Assembly: GCA_964035795.1 (NCBI GenBank)
Contig: OZ038323.1
Location: 3,677,381-3,741,380 of the forward strand
Reading direction: 5' to 3'
Origin: Pterobdella sp. o SKG-2022
Taxonomy: Eukaryota; Annelida; Clitellata; Hirudinida; Piscicolidae
Length of the DNA stretch: 64,000 nucleotides
The notes beneath the pieces were generated by a model. That model was not told the DNA's origin and did no database searches. It saw only the letters and a program-made list of their open reading frames with translations. Positions 12,501 to 32,210 of this stretch are shown one piece after another. Position numbers and translations under genes: made by a program. Each line of letters starts with the position of its first letter. Positions within the stretch are counted from its first letter, which is position 1.

Positions 12501-15500
12501 TGATTCTATAGTTAATTAAAATTATTTCTAAATATAGGATCCATATACTGAACACAAAATCAAATTAATAAATAGTTTAAAATGTGCCAATATAAAAAAA
12601 CACCAAAAACAAAAATAATGATACAATAATCACTTTTTTGCGCACCCAAAGCGATAATTATATAGTGGAATTAATACAATACCTCAAAACCTCTTATTAA
12701 TATTTAATCTACCATACTCACCACCCCACACAATACCACAATTAAATTGACACTTTGCTTACACAGTGTTTCAAGACAGAGTTATTCAATTAGGAAAAAG
12801 TTCCACACAAATGGCTAGTGATCGATTGGTTAGATAAATCTCTTACAATGATAAGCTTGAGCATTTACACACCCGTGTAAGACAAACTAGCAATCTGATT
12901 ACACTACTTTGAGTTATATATGTATATATATCCTCAATATTAAAAACACCACTGTTTTTATCATAGGTTTTTATATAATTTTTTTATTGTATCTATTATT
13001 ATTGTATCAATTTTTATTAATTTTTTGATTACCTTTAAATGGTGGTTATCATTACTAACAGTTTCATAATACAAACATTGAATAAGTAATACATAATAGC
13101 TCAACTTTTATGGTTATTATGTTATGCATATCATACCCTAATAAGGTCCAACAACCCCATACAATAACCTCTGCAACCAATTACATACATATAATCACAT
13201 ATAAATATACCTATAAATAAAAACACACCTATCATCTTTACCATACCCCAAGATCTATTTAAAGACCAAAGGTATATTGGGCCAGCGTGTTTCCATTATA
13301 AACCAATGGAGGATGGTTTCTATGGCTATTATTGGTTTAGAGTTTAATCCAGGGTTTACTGGGTTGTTACTGAGCTTTCATAATTTCTTTGAGAAGTGGT
13401 AGGGTTGGTAGTATTGATGGTGGTAGTGGTATTAACTGTAGTAGTAGTAGTAGTAGTATAAATGCGTTTTACACCATATGAAACAGTATAAAAGAAAACA
13501 ATAAACATTACAGATAATTGAAAGTAAATGAAAAGCAATTAAATAAACCTTGTTTATACATTAAAATTTTGTGAAACAACATAATAAACATCAAAGAAAA
13601 GAGTTAGAGACCATTGAAGTTTATAATTGAGTTAAATGGGCTAATTAATTCTGAAGAGAATTACAATAACCAATAGCACGGAGTTAGAGAAAGCCAATGA
13701 GTGATGCTTTTATATTGATAATGGTTTGGTGATATTGACTTTTGAAAGTAAATGAATACTTGCAAAAGCGTAAAGAATATGGAAGATAAAAAATTAGATA
13801 CGGAAATGGTTAAGAGATACATTAAAAAGATAAGCTTGTATTGGTATGTTGTATAGATAAATAAGAATAATAATGGATCAAAAAACTATAAAACTTTTAT
13901 TTTTTTTTATTAAGAATAACAATACTAACACCAAAATAATGACGCCACTTTATATAGCACTGAACAAACAGAAAACAACAAAATGTGGGGGTAAAGAGGA
14001 ATAATGAAGTAACAGGGAATATGATTTGACTTTATGGAGTTTTCCACCGGTTCAAACAATGGTGGGTAAAAAGGAAAACAATCAGCTTGAAAGTATACAA
14101 CCATAAGCATGTAAAATTAATAACAATAAGAATAGTCAAATAGAAAAAAAATAATAATATAAATAAATCAAAAATAGAAAAAAAATAAAAACAGTTCTAT
14201 ATATAACAATAATAATGGTAAATATATGGCAGCCAAGAGATAATGGAGGCTAGGGTCAACCAAACATTTCATGCTGATGACGTCATAATTATGATGTAAA
14301 TAATTATTAGTAGTTCTGTTGTTACTGAAGTTTGTTTTTGCTTATGTTGCTAACAAAAGTAAAAATAATTTAATTGAATTTTTCATTGTTATGATGTTTT
14401 TGTTTTATTTAATTAATAATATTTATTTTTAAATAACCTTATTGTTTTGCATTATATATTAATTTATTTAATTGTTATATCTAATCTATTTTTCAATTAT
14501 ATTTGCTAAGTTTTATCTAATTTTATTTTTCATGTATTTTTCCAACTCTTCAATGATATAAGGATTTTTTCCAAGCCCTCAATCTTATATGTTCCAGTGT
14601 TGTTTAAGTTCTCCATATTATGATAGTCTTTATTTTTTAAGTTGTTCATATATTATTATCAGCTTCATCGATGTTGTTGGTTATTATTTTTATAATTAAT
14701 TTTTTTATTAATAATTTTATTTCCACTTATTACTTCTATTTTTTTATTATTATGATATTTTTTGCTGTTATTTTTGTTAGAACTTCTAATTGCGCGGTCT
14801 AATATTAGGTAGCTTTTGATTGCTGTCGCCAGTCTGCGGTAGTCAAACTGCTGTTGTTTTTGTTAATATAAATGCACTGAATATCTTTTTTTTAATTAAT
14901 TAACTTTTAATATTAATTAAATATTTGTTTTTTTCAATCTTTATTTCAAAATATGGTTTGAATAATTTTGCTTCTTGTATTAGGGCAGTTTCTTCAAATA
15001 ATATTTATTGTATTTAAGTATATATATATATATATGACCGAAATGCCAATTTTTTTGTTATTTTCAAGTAGTTATAGTCTAAAATGTCATGATAGTTTTT
15101 TATTCAATTAACTCAAACTTTTATTTAAAACATCTCTCAACATAAAACAGTTTTATTAATAAAATACAAAGCTTCTTGTTAACTAAAAAACGCATTAACT
15201 GCACCAAAGGAACAACCACAGTTTAAACCTTAAAAACGACTCCAAAAAATAAAAATACCATAGATAAAAATAATATTTCCAAAATTTTTTATTTCAGCTT
15301 CATAAAGGTCGTAAATTAATCAGGGCTTAAAATGTTGCAAGGATTCAGACGAGGATTATGAAACAAAGGCTTGATAATAAGATTTGGTATTATCCTTTGC
15401 TACATTTAACTTATAACTATAAAAGCATATTTAAAATGTTATTCGTTAATTTTTTAATTTTTTTTTTATTTAAATAAAAAATTTTTATATTAGGTGTTTA

Positions 15501-16648
15501 ATGAAGAAGTTATTTTAATAGCTAATATTACCAAGTTTTACAGTTAATTCAACTTATTTGAGATTTATATAATATGATATTGCGTATAGTTCCAAAAACT
15601 CGAGTTTGGCTATAAAATTATTGCTATCCTAAATAATCTATTGTGGCTACAATTTAAAATTTCAAAAAAATTCTTTATATATTATAACTATCAAATGTTA
15701 ATGTTATAAATACAATATTATTATACAACTTTCCAGAGACATCGTATGTATTTTTCTTTAATATTTAATAACGAAAAACCTCAATTTTATAATTAGGCTG
15801 AACTTATCGAAAATTATAGCTTTTTATTCTCAATAATGTGTTAAAAATTCCTCTTAATTGATGTTTTTCGATACAAAAAATGAATATATGAAAAATCAAT
15901 ATATGTGAAATTGTTATAAAAAATAAATATTTTCTTAATAGTTAATCAATGCAAGTAATAGAGTTACTTAGAACGCTTTAGATCGATACTGCTCTTTGGA
16001 GCGTATTACTTTAAGTGGAAAAGACATAAAAATATGAAAAAACCATTGTTCTAATGAGGATGATAGTTAATCAATATAAAAAATAGAAACCGGATTGTTT
16101 GAACATCAAAAAAGATTATTTTTCACTTTAAAGTTTTTATTGGGAAGTGTATGATGCTTAAAATGACTTTATCTATTATTTTTCTATAGTTTTAATTTTT
16201 TTTTATTATGGTTTTTATTATTGTTGAAAATCATTTTATTCTTTTCTATCATATTAGAATTTACCTACTGTTTTTTATTGCTTTAACTTCATTCCATTAT
16301 CATTTTTATTCTTAATATTGTTTTTATTTGTGCTTATTATAATATACAATCAATGGTAAACTTGTGAAAGTGAAGGATTATCATAAGACGGTTACATAAT
16401 AAATTCATTCCATTTTATTTATTCAAAAAGAAAGTCCTAAAATAAATATTCCGGTCGGTCTATATATACCTTAGCAACGAACGATGAAGTAAATGAAATT
16501 ATGGCGTATGACTTATTTCAGACCATTCAAGTCTGAATTCAAAAGGGTTTATAAATTAATATTAATTACTTTGAGAAGATGACTGACTAAAGATAAAAAA
16601 TGTTGATATAAATAGGAAAAGGAAGATAATAATGGAAATATGAAAATG
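9591..16648. other. AT-rich non-genic DNA with minor repeats
   Basis: No gene supported over about 7 kb. It includes a (GTT)n patch at 11750-11810, a short (GTA)n patch near 13440, (TA)n at about 15017-15034, and one copy of an unnamed repeat block at 15734-15824. A TGACGTCA cyclic-AMP-response-type palindrome occurs at about 14278. Open frames here are short, composition-driven and without domain motifs. Confidence 0.45.
15734..15824. repeat. unnamed interspersed repeat, copy 1
   Basis: Two blocks recur at 29592-29692: an 18-bp block starting CAGAGACATC (15734-15751, one mismatch), and a 22-bp block (15803-15824) that matches exactly in inverted orientation. Two blocks shared at similar spacing suggest an old dispersed element. 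Confidence 0.5.
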
Positions 16649-19539
<2,891 letters not shown>

Positions 19540-20194
19540 ACATGCAGACAGACATATATGCATATATACAGACAAACAAGTAAATAAAAATAAAAAATTT
19601 ACAAAAACAAAAAGTAAACAAAAAAATAGGAAATATACACAAAAACATGAACAAAAAAACCAAATTCACAATTATAGACAGACAGACACTAAAACATACA
19701 TACAAACAGGAAACAAACACTTAAATACAAATAGCTTATAACACATAAACTCACACACAAAAAATAAGATTACAATGGTGTTTTCCCAAAGGATTTAGTA
19801 TAGGAAAATAAACAACTATAAACAAACGCACACACACGTTAACATAAATAAATGAACTCCCACATACTCACAAAAACACATACCAATATGAGTCTATATA
19901 CTCATTCACACTAACACACACAAACACTGACACATATTCACAGCACACACATTTAAAGAATAACCAAACACATATACAACTAAAAAGAAAAAACTTACAT
20001 ATATACAGACATAAGAAGAATAACAAATGCAAACCTAAACATACAAACGTCTATAAACAAAAGCAAAATTTTAAACACATATATCAATAGAAAAAAAGAC
20101 AAACAAACCGAAAAAAATCTAACAAAAATACACAAAAACAAACGCGATAACACACAAACTCAAAGAAACACACCAAAACACACCAAAACACACA

Positions 20195-20242
<48 letters not shown>
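19540..20242. repeat. A/C-rich low-complexity tract ending in (CA)22
   Basis: ACA, CAAACA and ACATA words dominate, with few T or G. The tract ends in an uninterrupted (CA)n dinucleotide repeat at about 20199-20242. Antisense Cys/Val/Phe-rich frames here are compositional. Confidence 0.8.
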
Positions 20243-20243
<1 letters not shown>

Positions 20244-21700
20244 CACAACTAAACATATGAATTAATTAAACTCAAATCTTCAAGTAATACCGGCCTAACA
20301 AAGGTGATTGAGTGAATTCATTCTATTTCAGCAGGTTCACACTCTTAATAACAATCTCCTTCACATATTGACTTCTGTGTAGTTTAACACTATTTTGATT
20401 ATTATTTTTTTCATTATTATTATTATTATAATTATTATTATTATTATTATTTTTACTATCTAATTTTATTATTGGTGTATTTTTTTTATTTTTCTTAGTA
20501 AGGTAATATTTCTTTCAGTGTGTAGGGTAAAGGTACTTGAAAATATTACATTGATAACGAAAAGCTTCGAATTCTTATAAAAATTATTAGTGTTCATAAA
20601 TCTCATAATTTTCTCTTGTTTGAGAAAACCATTAATTTCAGAATCATTTACAAGTATCTGATTATAGATCAAAAAAATTCTTTATTCATCAACAATTATA
20701 ACTACTATCATAAACAGTCTAAATCATTATACCCCAAACAAAATTTCAAACATAAGATCCCAATACAACCCACCACCAACACACCCCATTCACACACCCC
20801 CAATAATAAAAAATAAACCATAAATCTTCACCCGGTAAAACTCCCCCAATAAAAATTTCTGGCATGAAGTAGTTAAAATGCAAAGTAGGTCTCACAAAGC
20901 TGTCACTATCACAGCACTAATTGGCGAGTTAGCACTGGTCAATTGTGATATTGCTTTCACACAGCGGATTGTTTGTGGCTTGATTAATTGGCTTCTGTTT
21001 GTTTGTGTGTTTACTTGTTTGTTTTTATTCGTGTACGTTTGTTCGTTTGCTTGCTTGTTTATTTTTATTTGTCTTTTTATGTGTTTGATTTTGATTTTGT
21101 TTTTTGTTTTTTTTTGCTGTTTGAATGCTTATGGCTGTGTTCAAATTTCATACAGTTTCTTCAAATAATGAGGAAAAAGTTTATCCATATAAAATCAGCT
21201 AAACCTTTTGATAATCAAAACTTCATCAAAACTCTGTGATTATGTTTTTTGTACGTTCGATTTCATCATAGTTTCATTATGTATAAACATGCCACTTAGT
21301 TTTTTTATTTTTATTCTTTTGCATATAAAATGTGTATTTTGATATGTCTAAAAGTGCGTCTGTATGTTTGTGTGTTAGTTCGCTTCTGTTCGAGAGCATA
21401 TATAAATTTATGTATGTAGGTATGTATTTTTTAAAAAATTCATTCTAACGGTATTCTATATAATTTTGTAACGTTCTAACGGCATTTTCGTGCTTAAAGT
21501 GTGCCTCCAAATATGTAAGCAAGATGGCATGTAGCATATGTAAATGTGACATTCGAGTTGAGGTTCTGATGAATAATAATTGTTTAACTTTGAGTTAAGC
21601 CGTAATAAAACATGAGATAGGATGAATAAGAATAAAAAACAATAATAATAAGGATAAAACTAATAGTTCTAAATAACACAATGAAAATAAGCTTAAAAAC
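20243..21700. other. non-genic DNA with TTG/TTTG-rich patch
   Basis: About 20990-21120 is T/G-rich (GTTTGTTTG-like), the mirror of the AC-rich tracts. No gene recognised. Confidence 0.45.
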
Positions 21701-24856
<3,156 letters not shown>

Positions 24857-24896
24857 TATAAAAGGCAAATGGGTAGAGAGAACGTTGTCATTCTTA
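24857..24896 (+). promoter_or_regulatory. candidate TATA-box/initiator core promoter of the Robo-like gene
   Basis: TATAAAAG at 24857-24864 lies 33 bp before the A of an initiator-like TCATTCTT (A at 24890), which is normal TATA-to-start spacing. It sits about 280 bp upstream of the candidate signal-peptide ATG at 25174. TATAAA-like strings are frequent in AT-rich DNA, so the support is the combination of box, initiator and downstream exon. Confidence 0.35.
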
Positions 24897-25173
24897 GGCT
24901 TTGTTGGTCTTGGTTATATTATCAAAACTTTGAGAGTATTGAATTCAAACACATAATTACTGTTCTTATTCCAAATTACTTTGTAAGTTTTCTGTTGGAT
25001 GAATGGTAAAAATGACTGAAATTATTCAAAGTTCATCATTTCCATTATGCAGATTCCTTCATTGGTCGGATAAAAATGCGATTCAACATATAATTAATGA
25101 TAACATTATAAATACTTGGAGTTTATTGGTCGTTTTATTCTGTTGCAATAACCAACTCAAGACCACGAAAACT

Positions 25174-25225
25174 ATGGGGATATTGATGATGGTTCTCCTT
25201 GGCTTCTCACTGTCTGCCTTAGGAG
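25174..25225 (+). CDS. candidate first coding exon: signal peptide of the Robo-like receptor
   Basis: The ATG at 25174 has A at -3 and G at +4. It encodes MGILMMVLLGFSLSALG, a typical hydrophobic signal peptide, and then a single G before the donor GTGAGG at 25226. The exon therefore ends in phase 1, exactly what the next supported exon (50879) needs; joining them makes an Ala codon and leads directly into Ig1. In-frame ATGs at 25003 and 25012 would add 57 residues. I prefer 25174 because it starts the hydrophobic segment and has the better context. The role would be targeting the receptor to the secretory pathway. The link is inferred: the proposed intron is 25.65 kb, and I could not exclude a different signal exon nearer to Ig1. 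Confidence 0.45.
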
Positions 25226-27874
25226 GTGAGGTTTTGGGTTATTCAATTTTTTTTCTGTTATAAGCTTTGTTACTCATTGTTATAAACCTTGCTGAGTGTT
25301 TGTTAAAAGTAATTTTTATCTATTTGTGGGATTGTTAGTGTTATTATCTATTAACATTTGATATACATTTGTTCATCTACGATTTGCTATCCTTATTTGG
25401 TTTTCTATTTTCATTAAAAACTCAATTAATATGTTTATATTATGAACATATTAAACAAAATTAACTTAAAATAACGATAAAAAATTTAAATCAAAATAAT
25501 AACAACACCAAAAAACCGAAAAAGTTATACGAGATAGCAATACAAAATAGAAATAGGAGACTTCACCAAACAATAGAAGTAATGACGAGTAGACGAAGTA
25601 AGGATAAATCATTCGAGGAAAGTGTAATTAAGATGATGTTTAAGAGACAAGATTAAGTGATATATAGCAAGAAAATGATCTTTACTGATCTAGTTTCATG
25701 GCTCTATTTTTTTTATTTGTATAACTTAATATTTTTATTATTGTTTTTATTTTATTCTTAATAAATATTCATTAGTTTTTTTAGCTTTTTGTTTTTTATA
25801 CGGTTTTTAATTATATTCAAAAATTTGTTTTGAATAATGTTTTTATACTACCCTCAGTATCATACAATCTTTAAAAAACAATGATATAAATCTTGTTATT
25901 TGAAAACTACATTATAAATGACAAGCTAATTGGTGAAGATTTCCTACCTTTGTCTTCCAACCAATATACTTCTCCTTCTCATTGATAACCTACAATAATA
26001 ATCGTAACTAGCTGTTGAGAGGTGTTTAGGGTATGAATTAAAATGTTCTTTGAATGCAATTGGTGAATAATCTGGCTTTTATGTTACATCAGTGTTTTTA
26101 ATTAATATTCTGATCATTAATATCAATCATTGCAGTGGTAATATTACTTATCTATACCAAATAAATAATATAAGGATACTACCACTGATAATATATAAAA
26201 ATATCTACACCCACGTAAAAGTAATTTAAAATTTAAAAAATCTAATGAAATAGTTATAGTCTCTAATGTGAGATTAATCAATGAAGGTATGAGTTGGGTC
26301 CATTCGAATTTGTCACAAACCTTGCAAATTACCCAAAGTCATAACATTTCTATATAATTATATAATTTCATTATAAGACCCCTAAAAATTAAAATTTATA
26401 TGTTAGAGATAAAAATATCGGAATGAGGATGATGAGAACAACGATGGGAGTTATGATGATGATTCTTATTATTATTATGATTATGACTCAAACCTTGACC
26501 AAATGAGAGTATAAACTAGGTAAATGTTGAAAATTAAATTTATTAAACTTTTAGGAATTATTAATGACAGATATGATGTATAAAGACTTCCCCCAAAATG
26601 TGATACAATTCGTCCTGAAATAAAACTGCCATGCTGTAAACTGGAAGGGATAAAATGGAAATGAAATGAATTTTCAGATAAAGCAAAAATTAATAACCAA
26701 GTAATATTAACATAAAATTTCTTAGTTTCTGTTTTGATGGCTTATACTATGATAAACATGTATGCATTGAATGGGTACAATAAGAATTAACTGTATATGG
26801 CCTTGTATTCATATTTAGTTAATATTTATCGTAGTTATATTTAAAAAACTTATTGATTAGTATTTTAAATTTTACAATTTAAAATTACTACTACTTTTAC
26901 TATTACTAATACTACTAAAAGTTGAGTTATTACCTATAACTAATATTCCTTTGAAGCTTAGTTATTTTCTATAATCCCTTTTAAATTTATACTTATTTTC
27001 TATTAACTTATATTCATTCAAAACTCAATTATTCTCTATCAACTAATTTTCTTTTTTGAACTTACAATCATGCCTGTGGTTGAAATCCTAGTCATGCAAT
27101 AAGTTCAAACTCGTTTTTTTGGCTCATTTTTCGGTCAATAAACTCGCCTTGTTCTCCCCTCACATAACTTCCTATGTATCTCTTGTGTAACATTTAATGA
27201 GAAAACCTATGCGGTTTTGAATTCTAATTATTTTTGCTTCGATGAGTAGGTTTACTTTTTTTTTTAATTATGATAATTTATATTTTTTCATTATAATAGT
27301 ATTTCCATTCTTTATTATAAAAATTTCTTTTTTTTATGACGATTCTTTTTGATAATTACATATTAAACAAATTATAAAATACTTGAACTTTTTAAATAAA
27401 TAGATATCAAATTATAACAATGCTATTCTTGTATAGGTTTGGATAATTGGAGTTTTCCACTAATTCCAAAACTCATTTAAGCCTGCACTGGTTAATGCAA
27501 ATTCAGCTTCCAAAATTCATTTTTTGTGTAACCTACTCATTTGAAAATAAAAACTGCACCATAAAACTACAAAAGATAACATAAATATTTGAGTAATGAT
27601 ACAAAATTAATAAAAATTGGTAGTAATATTTGTATCACAATTAAATAATAGTTATAAATGATAATACTTATGATACCAATAGATAATAATAACAATAATA
27701 ATAATAAATACACTATCAACACAAACTAAGCACTGCAAGGATGCAGAATTAATAATGAATAGAAACAATAATAAAAGCTACAGTGTCACTTCAAAGGACA
27801 GCACAAGAGTATTATCGCTAATCCTCATCTTTCATAATGCTTCCTTCATTCGCCTTACTAGTTTTCGTCGTAAT

Positions 27875-28115
27875 TATAATGATGGTGGTGGGGCTAGAGA
27901 TGGTGTTGGTGAAGTTTAGGGAATGATGGGGTGGAGATAGAACGATTATATAGAGGATGATGATGGTGGTGGTTGTGATGGTGAAAGTGGGGGTTGTGAT
28001 GGTGGCAAGAGAACGACGACGACGATGATGATGATGGTGGTGGTGGTGGGAATAGAACGATAACGATGATGATGGTTATGGCTGTGATGGAGAATAATCT
28101 TGCTCATGGTGGTGA
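27875..28115. repeat. imperfect (GATGGTG/GAT)n tract
   Basis: GATGGTGGTG and GATGAT words are interspersed with GAACGA(C/T) units. Low-complexity purine-rich DNA inside the proposed intron. Confidence 0.75.
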
Positions 28116-29591
28116 TGATAATGATGGATTTTCAGTAATATAATTATTATATACTGATGAAAACGCCACAATGTAAAAATATAGTATGTGATGATGTTGA
28201 TTTTTTAATATTTTATTCAGATAGAAATAAAAAATTGTTTTTTTAAGTACAACTGCGAACCTTTCATTGTTATAAAACTGGGTTGAGACATCATTCTCTT
28301 TATAAATAATACTATAAGCAATCAAAATAATAACATAAATGCTAATAATAATAATAATAAAATAGGTATATCAGATCAAAATAATATTATCTTCATCGTG
28401 ATGTTTGTTTAGACATAACATCTTGAAAGATCGCCAAAGCAAACACCGGGGCTTTGAAGACTCGGAGAGGTTTCGGAGAAGGGCTTGTTTGGAGGAGGGG
28501 ATATTTAAATATGGCTTTATTTATTGTTTTTCAAAATTTTAAAATAATGTTATATTTTTAAATATTTTTTTTTATAATATTGTAATATTTTTATTTATCT
28601 TTTAAAAGATTTTTTTCCCGAAGGCGGTGTTTTCATAGAAAAATTATTGAACAACTTAAATTTTTTTTTGAAAATTTTTTTTTTGTGTTTTAAAAGTGGA
28701 TTTTAAAAGTTCTAAGAATTCAAAAGTAGGAAGTATTTTTGAAATTGAGGTTGTCATGGCAATTCAGTTACGCTAGAGTATGCCGCATCAGGAAACTCTT
28801 AGTCTTGAACAAAAAAACTTCAAAATTTTAAAAAAATTTCGAATCTCAACTCAAAAAAATTATTTTTAATTGACCAATTAGCTTACGGAATGAGTAGCAA
28901 CGGGTAAAAACTTCCCGAGCAAAGTTGTCATAATTGTAAACTACCACTACTCAAGCTTTATGAGCGCCACTCAAGCATAACAAACCACAAAAGATGCTTC
29001 ACGCTCCAATGACCTCTAGCCATAGAGTCACCTCTGACCTCTGATCCAACCTTTAATTGCTCTTTCCGGCCTTTCGATTTATTGTCTTTGGGTTTCTTAT
29101 TTATGATCTTTTTGGATTAAGTTTTAAGAAGCTTATATATTATTTATAAATTTATTTATTTTATCTTCCATTTGTTTTCAATTTTTTCATGTATAATCTA
29201 AGCCATTTATTTTTTTTTTATGTGTTTTTTATTCTTGGGTTGGGCGATCTAAAGCTCCTTTTTATCGATAAGGTGGCATGATTTATGGAAGCTTATTTTC
29301 GTGTATTTGATTTTAAATATATAAAATAAAACATTTGAATGTATAGAAAGCTGCATTGTAAAGTTTTCATAGTTATTTTTTGTCGCTATTTATCTTCCAA
29401 ACATCCATTTTTGCTGCTTTCGGGTAATATTTCATTTTTTATCAACATTTCAACCTTCTTTCAAAAACTTTTTCAAATCTAGCTTATATTTCTGTATAAC
29501 TTTGAAATTTTGGAGCATCATCAAGTTTACAAACTTGCTTGAGTTTAATGTATATGACTGTCTTAGATATAATATTCAAATAATAACTTTT

Positions 29592-29692
29592 CAGAGACAT
29601 CTTATGTATGTTTTGTATAGCAATTAAACTTTAAAAACATTAATTGAGGATTCATACATTTATTTAAAAGAAAAGCTATAATTTTCGATAAG
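29592..29692. repeat. unnamed interspersed repeat, copy 2
   Basis: It carries the CAGAGACATC 18-bp block (29592-29609) and the exact 22-bp block AAAAGCTATAATTTTCGATAAG-type (29671-29692) seen inverted at 15803-15824. The end of the second block also forms a GATAAG...CTTATC hairpin with the bases that follow. Confidence 0.5.
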
Positions 29693-29848
29693 AATATCCT
29701 TATCATAAAACATCAGCCCTAATTATTATTTAAATAATAAAAAAATAAAACGATTTCATAATTATATTTATTTGAATAGATTTTATTATTCAAATAAAGT
29801 TTTTGAATTGACGATAAAAAGTTTTGGGTTGTCAGTGAGATGAAGATT

Positions 29849-30056
29849 GTATGATGAATTGTGATGATGATAATGATAATGGTGATGATGACGACGACGA
29901 AGATGGGTATAAGAAAAATGAGGTTCAAGGTGGTTTTGGGGATGATGATAATGGTTGTGGTGAAGGGGTTATGATGATGATGATAATGATGATGATGATG
30001 ATGACAATGGTTATGATGATGATTATGACAATGGCATCAAGAATGAAGATGGTGAA
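29849..30056. repeat. imperfect (GAT)n tract
   Basis: GAT/ATG triplets repeat with interruptions, giving Asp-rich or Met-rich translations. No protein signal beyond the repeat. Confidence 0.8.
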
Positions 30057-31817
30057 ATAATTACCTCGATGGCCAATTTGTTATGGCCTGCAGCTTCAAA
30101 TAATGGCAATAATAAAATGACAATAATTTTTAAAAAGAGCAAAGTTACTACTTAGGGAGTAAAAAAATTTATAGCTTAATGAATTACATAGAAATGTGTA
30201 ATTTTAGTAACGTTTCAAGATCAACTGTATTTACTGTAATATTGCTTTTTTCTCTTTATTCTTTTGATGTTTTCACTAACAATTCAGCTCTAGAAGAATA
30301 ATTACGTCACGAGCGTTTGCTGCACGTGAACAAACAAAGAAATGACAGACTACAGCAAAGAACAACAACTGCAAATGGATTGCCAAAGAACTATTATTCC
30401 CATCTGCTACTTCAATTATCACTCAACAAAAGTCCATTAATATCAATTATTCTTTGCCGGTTTTTGTCCAGCACTGTAAAAATGTTACTGGGGGAGTTCA
30501 CTTCTAAATAATTCAATTTTCTTTTTCGTTAACTTTTTGAAATTTTATCCAAAAGATACTTTTAATCATTTTTTAAAAGTCAACTTAAAGTCAGATGTTT
30601 TATCCGTTGATAAGTTCAACCTTGTGATTTTTTCTTTTCCATTTGAGTGTGAGTTTAATTATGACATTTGAACTGCCACCCAAAGATGACAGTGGTGGTG
30701 GTTGTGAGGATGGTAGTGATAGAGGTGGTAAATAACAATGAAAATGATGACAGTAGTATTTTTGAAAATGATGATTCATTTGCGAAATCAACATCAAGTG
30801 CTGTGTTGAAGAAATTCACAACACCATTGTAGTCGTATCGATTTGTTTTTAACCATAAAACTGCCAAAAAGTTTTTTCTAATTTTCGAAAAAAATAGTTA
30901 AATCTTATCAAACAATTTTCAGATAAATTACTATAAATTAAATTGTTTTTTTGTGATAATTTTAAAACTTCAAATTAAAAAAATAAATAAAAAAAAGTAC
31001 AAAAAATTGAAAATTAATATTTTAAATGCTCCCCGCTAAGTTTATTGTCGTCGCAATTGTTATTATTCTTATTTTTTTGGTTATGTTTATTATTTTTTTT
31101 GTTCTATGATGATTTTTATTTTTATAGGATTGTTTTCATTGTATCATTAAATGAACTTTTTATTTTTCTCTTTTATTTTTTAATTACAATACCCTTTTTT
31201 TATATATTTTTACCCAGTTTTGAACATCTTATTTAAATAGAAATAACAAAAAAAAACAATAATAAGAATTAATAACAACGTATAATGATGACTCACTTAT
31301 GACCTTGTTTCTTCACACGTGATTGGTTGATAGGAGGTGTGAAAGTTTAGCATTGACACTGTAAGCCTTATATGCCAGAGTCATTTATTAAAAAGCACTT
31401 TGTATAAAAAGCCATTGAGTAAACCCATTGTACTGTAGTGTAGTGTACTTTATTTTGTTTCTTGCTATTATATTGTAAATCTATTCTACTGTATTTTTTG
31501 TGTTGTATCGTATTGAGCTTTATTTTAATATATTGTTTTGTTCTTTGGTATTATATTATATTGCATTGTTCCTCATGCTTTATACTGTTTTTTATTTATT
31601 TATTATGTATTGTACTGCAATATAATATACCTTATAACACTATATTCTATTGCACCATTGTATTTTGAGTTAACATTGCCAATAATTGTCACCACCCCCA
31701 TAATGCCTTAAACGCATTTAAATGTCATTTTCACAAGACAGCACTGTAATTAAGTCCAATGGCAGAGATCATGTAAATTGGTCCGTTTGTTTGCTAATTG
31801 AGGAATACTATCATTTT

Positions 31818-31945
31818 TATCTGTTATATTATGTATCTGTTATGTTATGTATCTGTTATGTTATGTATCTGTTATATTATGTATCTGTTATGTTATGTAT
31901 CTGTTATTTTATGTATCTGTTAGATCATGTATCTGTTATATCAAT
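31818..31945. repeat. 16-bp tandem repeat, eight copies
   Basis: The unit TATCTGTTATGTTATG is repeated head to tail eight times with single-base variants (TATATTATG, TATTTTATG, TAGATCATG). The last copy is diverged. There are no spacers. Confidence 0.9.
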
Positions 31946-32188
31946 AGATATATACCATCATTATCGTATTAGCTTCCAAATAAGATAACAGACCAAAGCA
32001 TTGAACACTGTTATATTTTCACCACATACAATCAGGGATGTGACCTATAAAAACCATGAAATCCGATAAACTTTTACAATCTAAAAACCTGACTGGGACT
32101 TTCAGTTATGAGAGAAGGTATACAGATTTCAATGGTTTGCTGTTATGAGAGGTATAAAATGAGTGAAAAGCAGAGATTAAGCCGCATA

Positions 32189-32210
32189 TCGTGACCAACC
32201 TTGGTCACGA
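32189..32210. repeat. 10-bp-arm perfect inverted repeat
   Basis: TCGTGACCAA and TTGGTCACGA flank a CC centre. The element sits in a short G+C-richer patch (32180-32230) that stands out from its surroundings. Function unknown. Confidence 0.7.

Noticed and set aside
14272..14290. CTGATGACGTCATAATTATGATG as a hammerhead candidate
   Set aside because: CTGATGA is followed by a palindrome but no GAAA core. The CRE-type TGACGTCA is the simpler reading.
20878..21239. Cys/Phe/Val-rich frames resembling membrane proteins
   Set aside because: They come from GTTTGTTTG-type low-complexity DNA, with two frames equally hydrophobic.
31818..31945. Possible CRISPR-like array
   Set aside because: Repeats are contiguous without unique spacers, in an animal nuclear genome.
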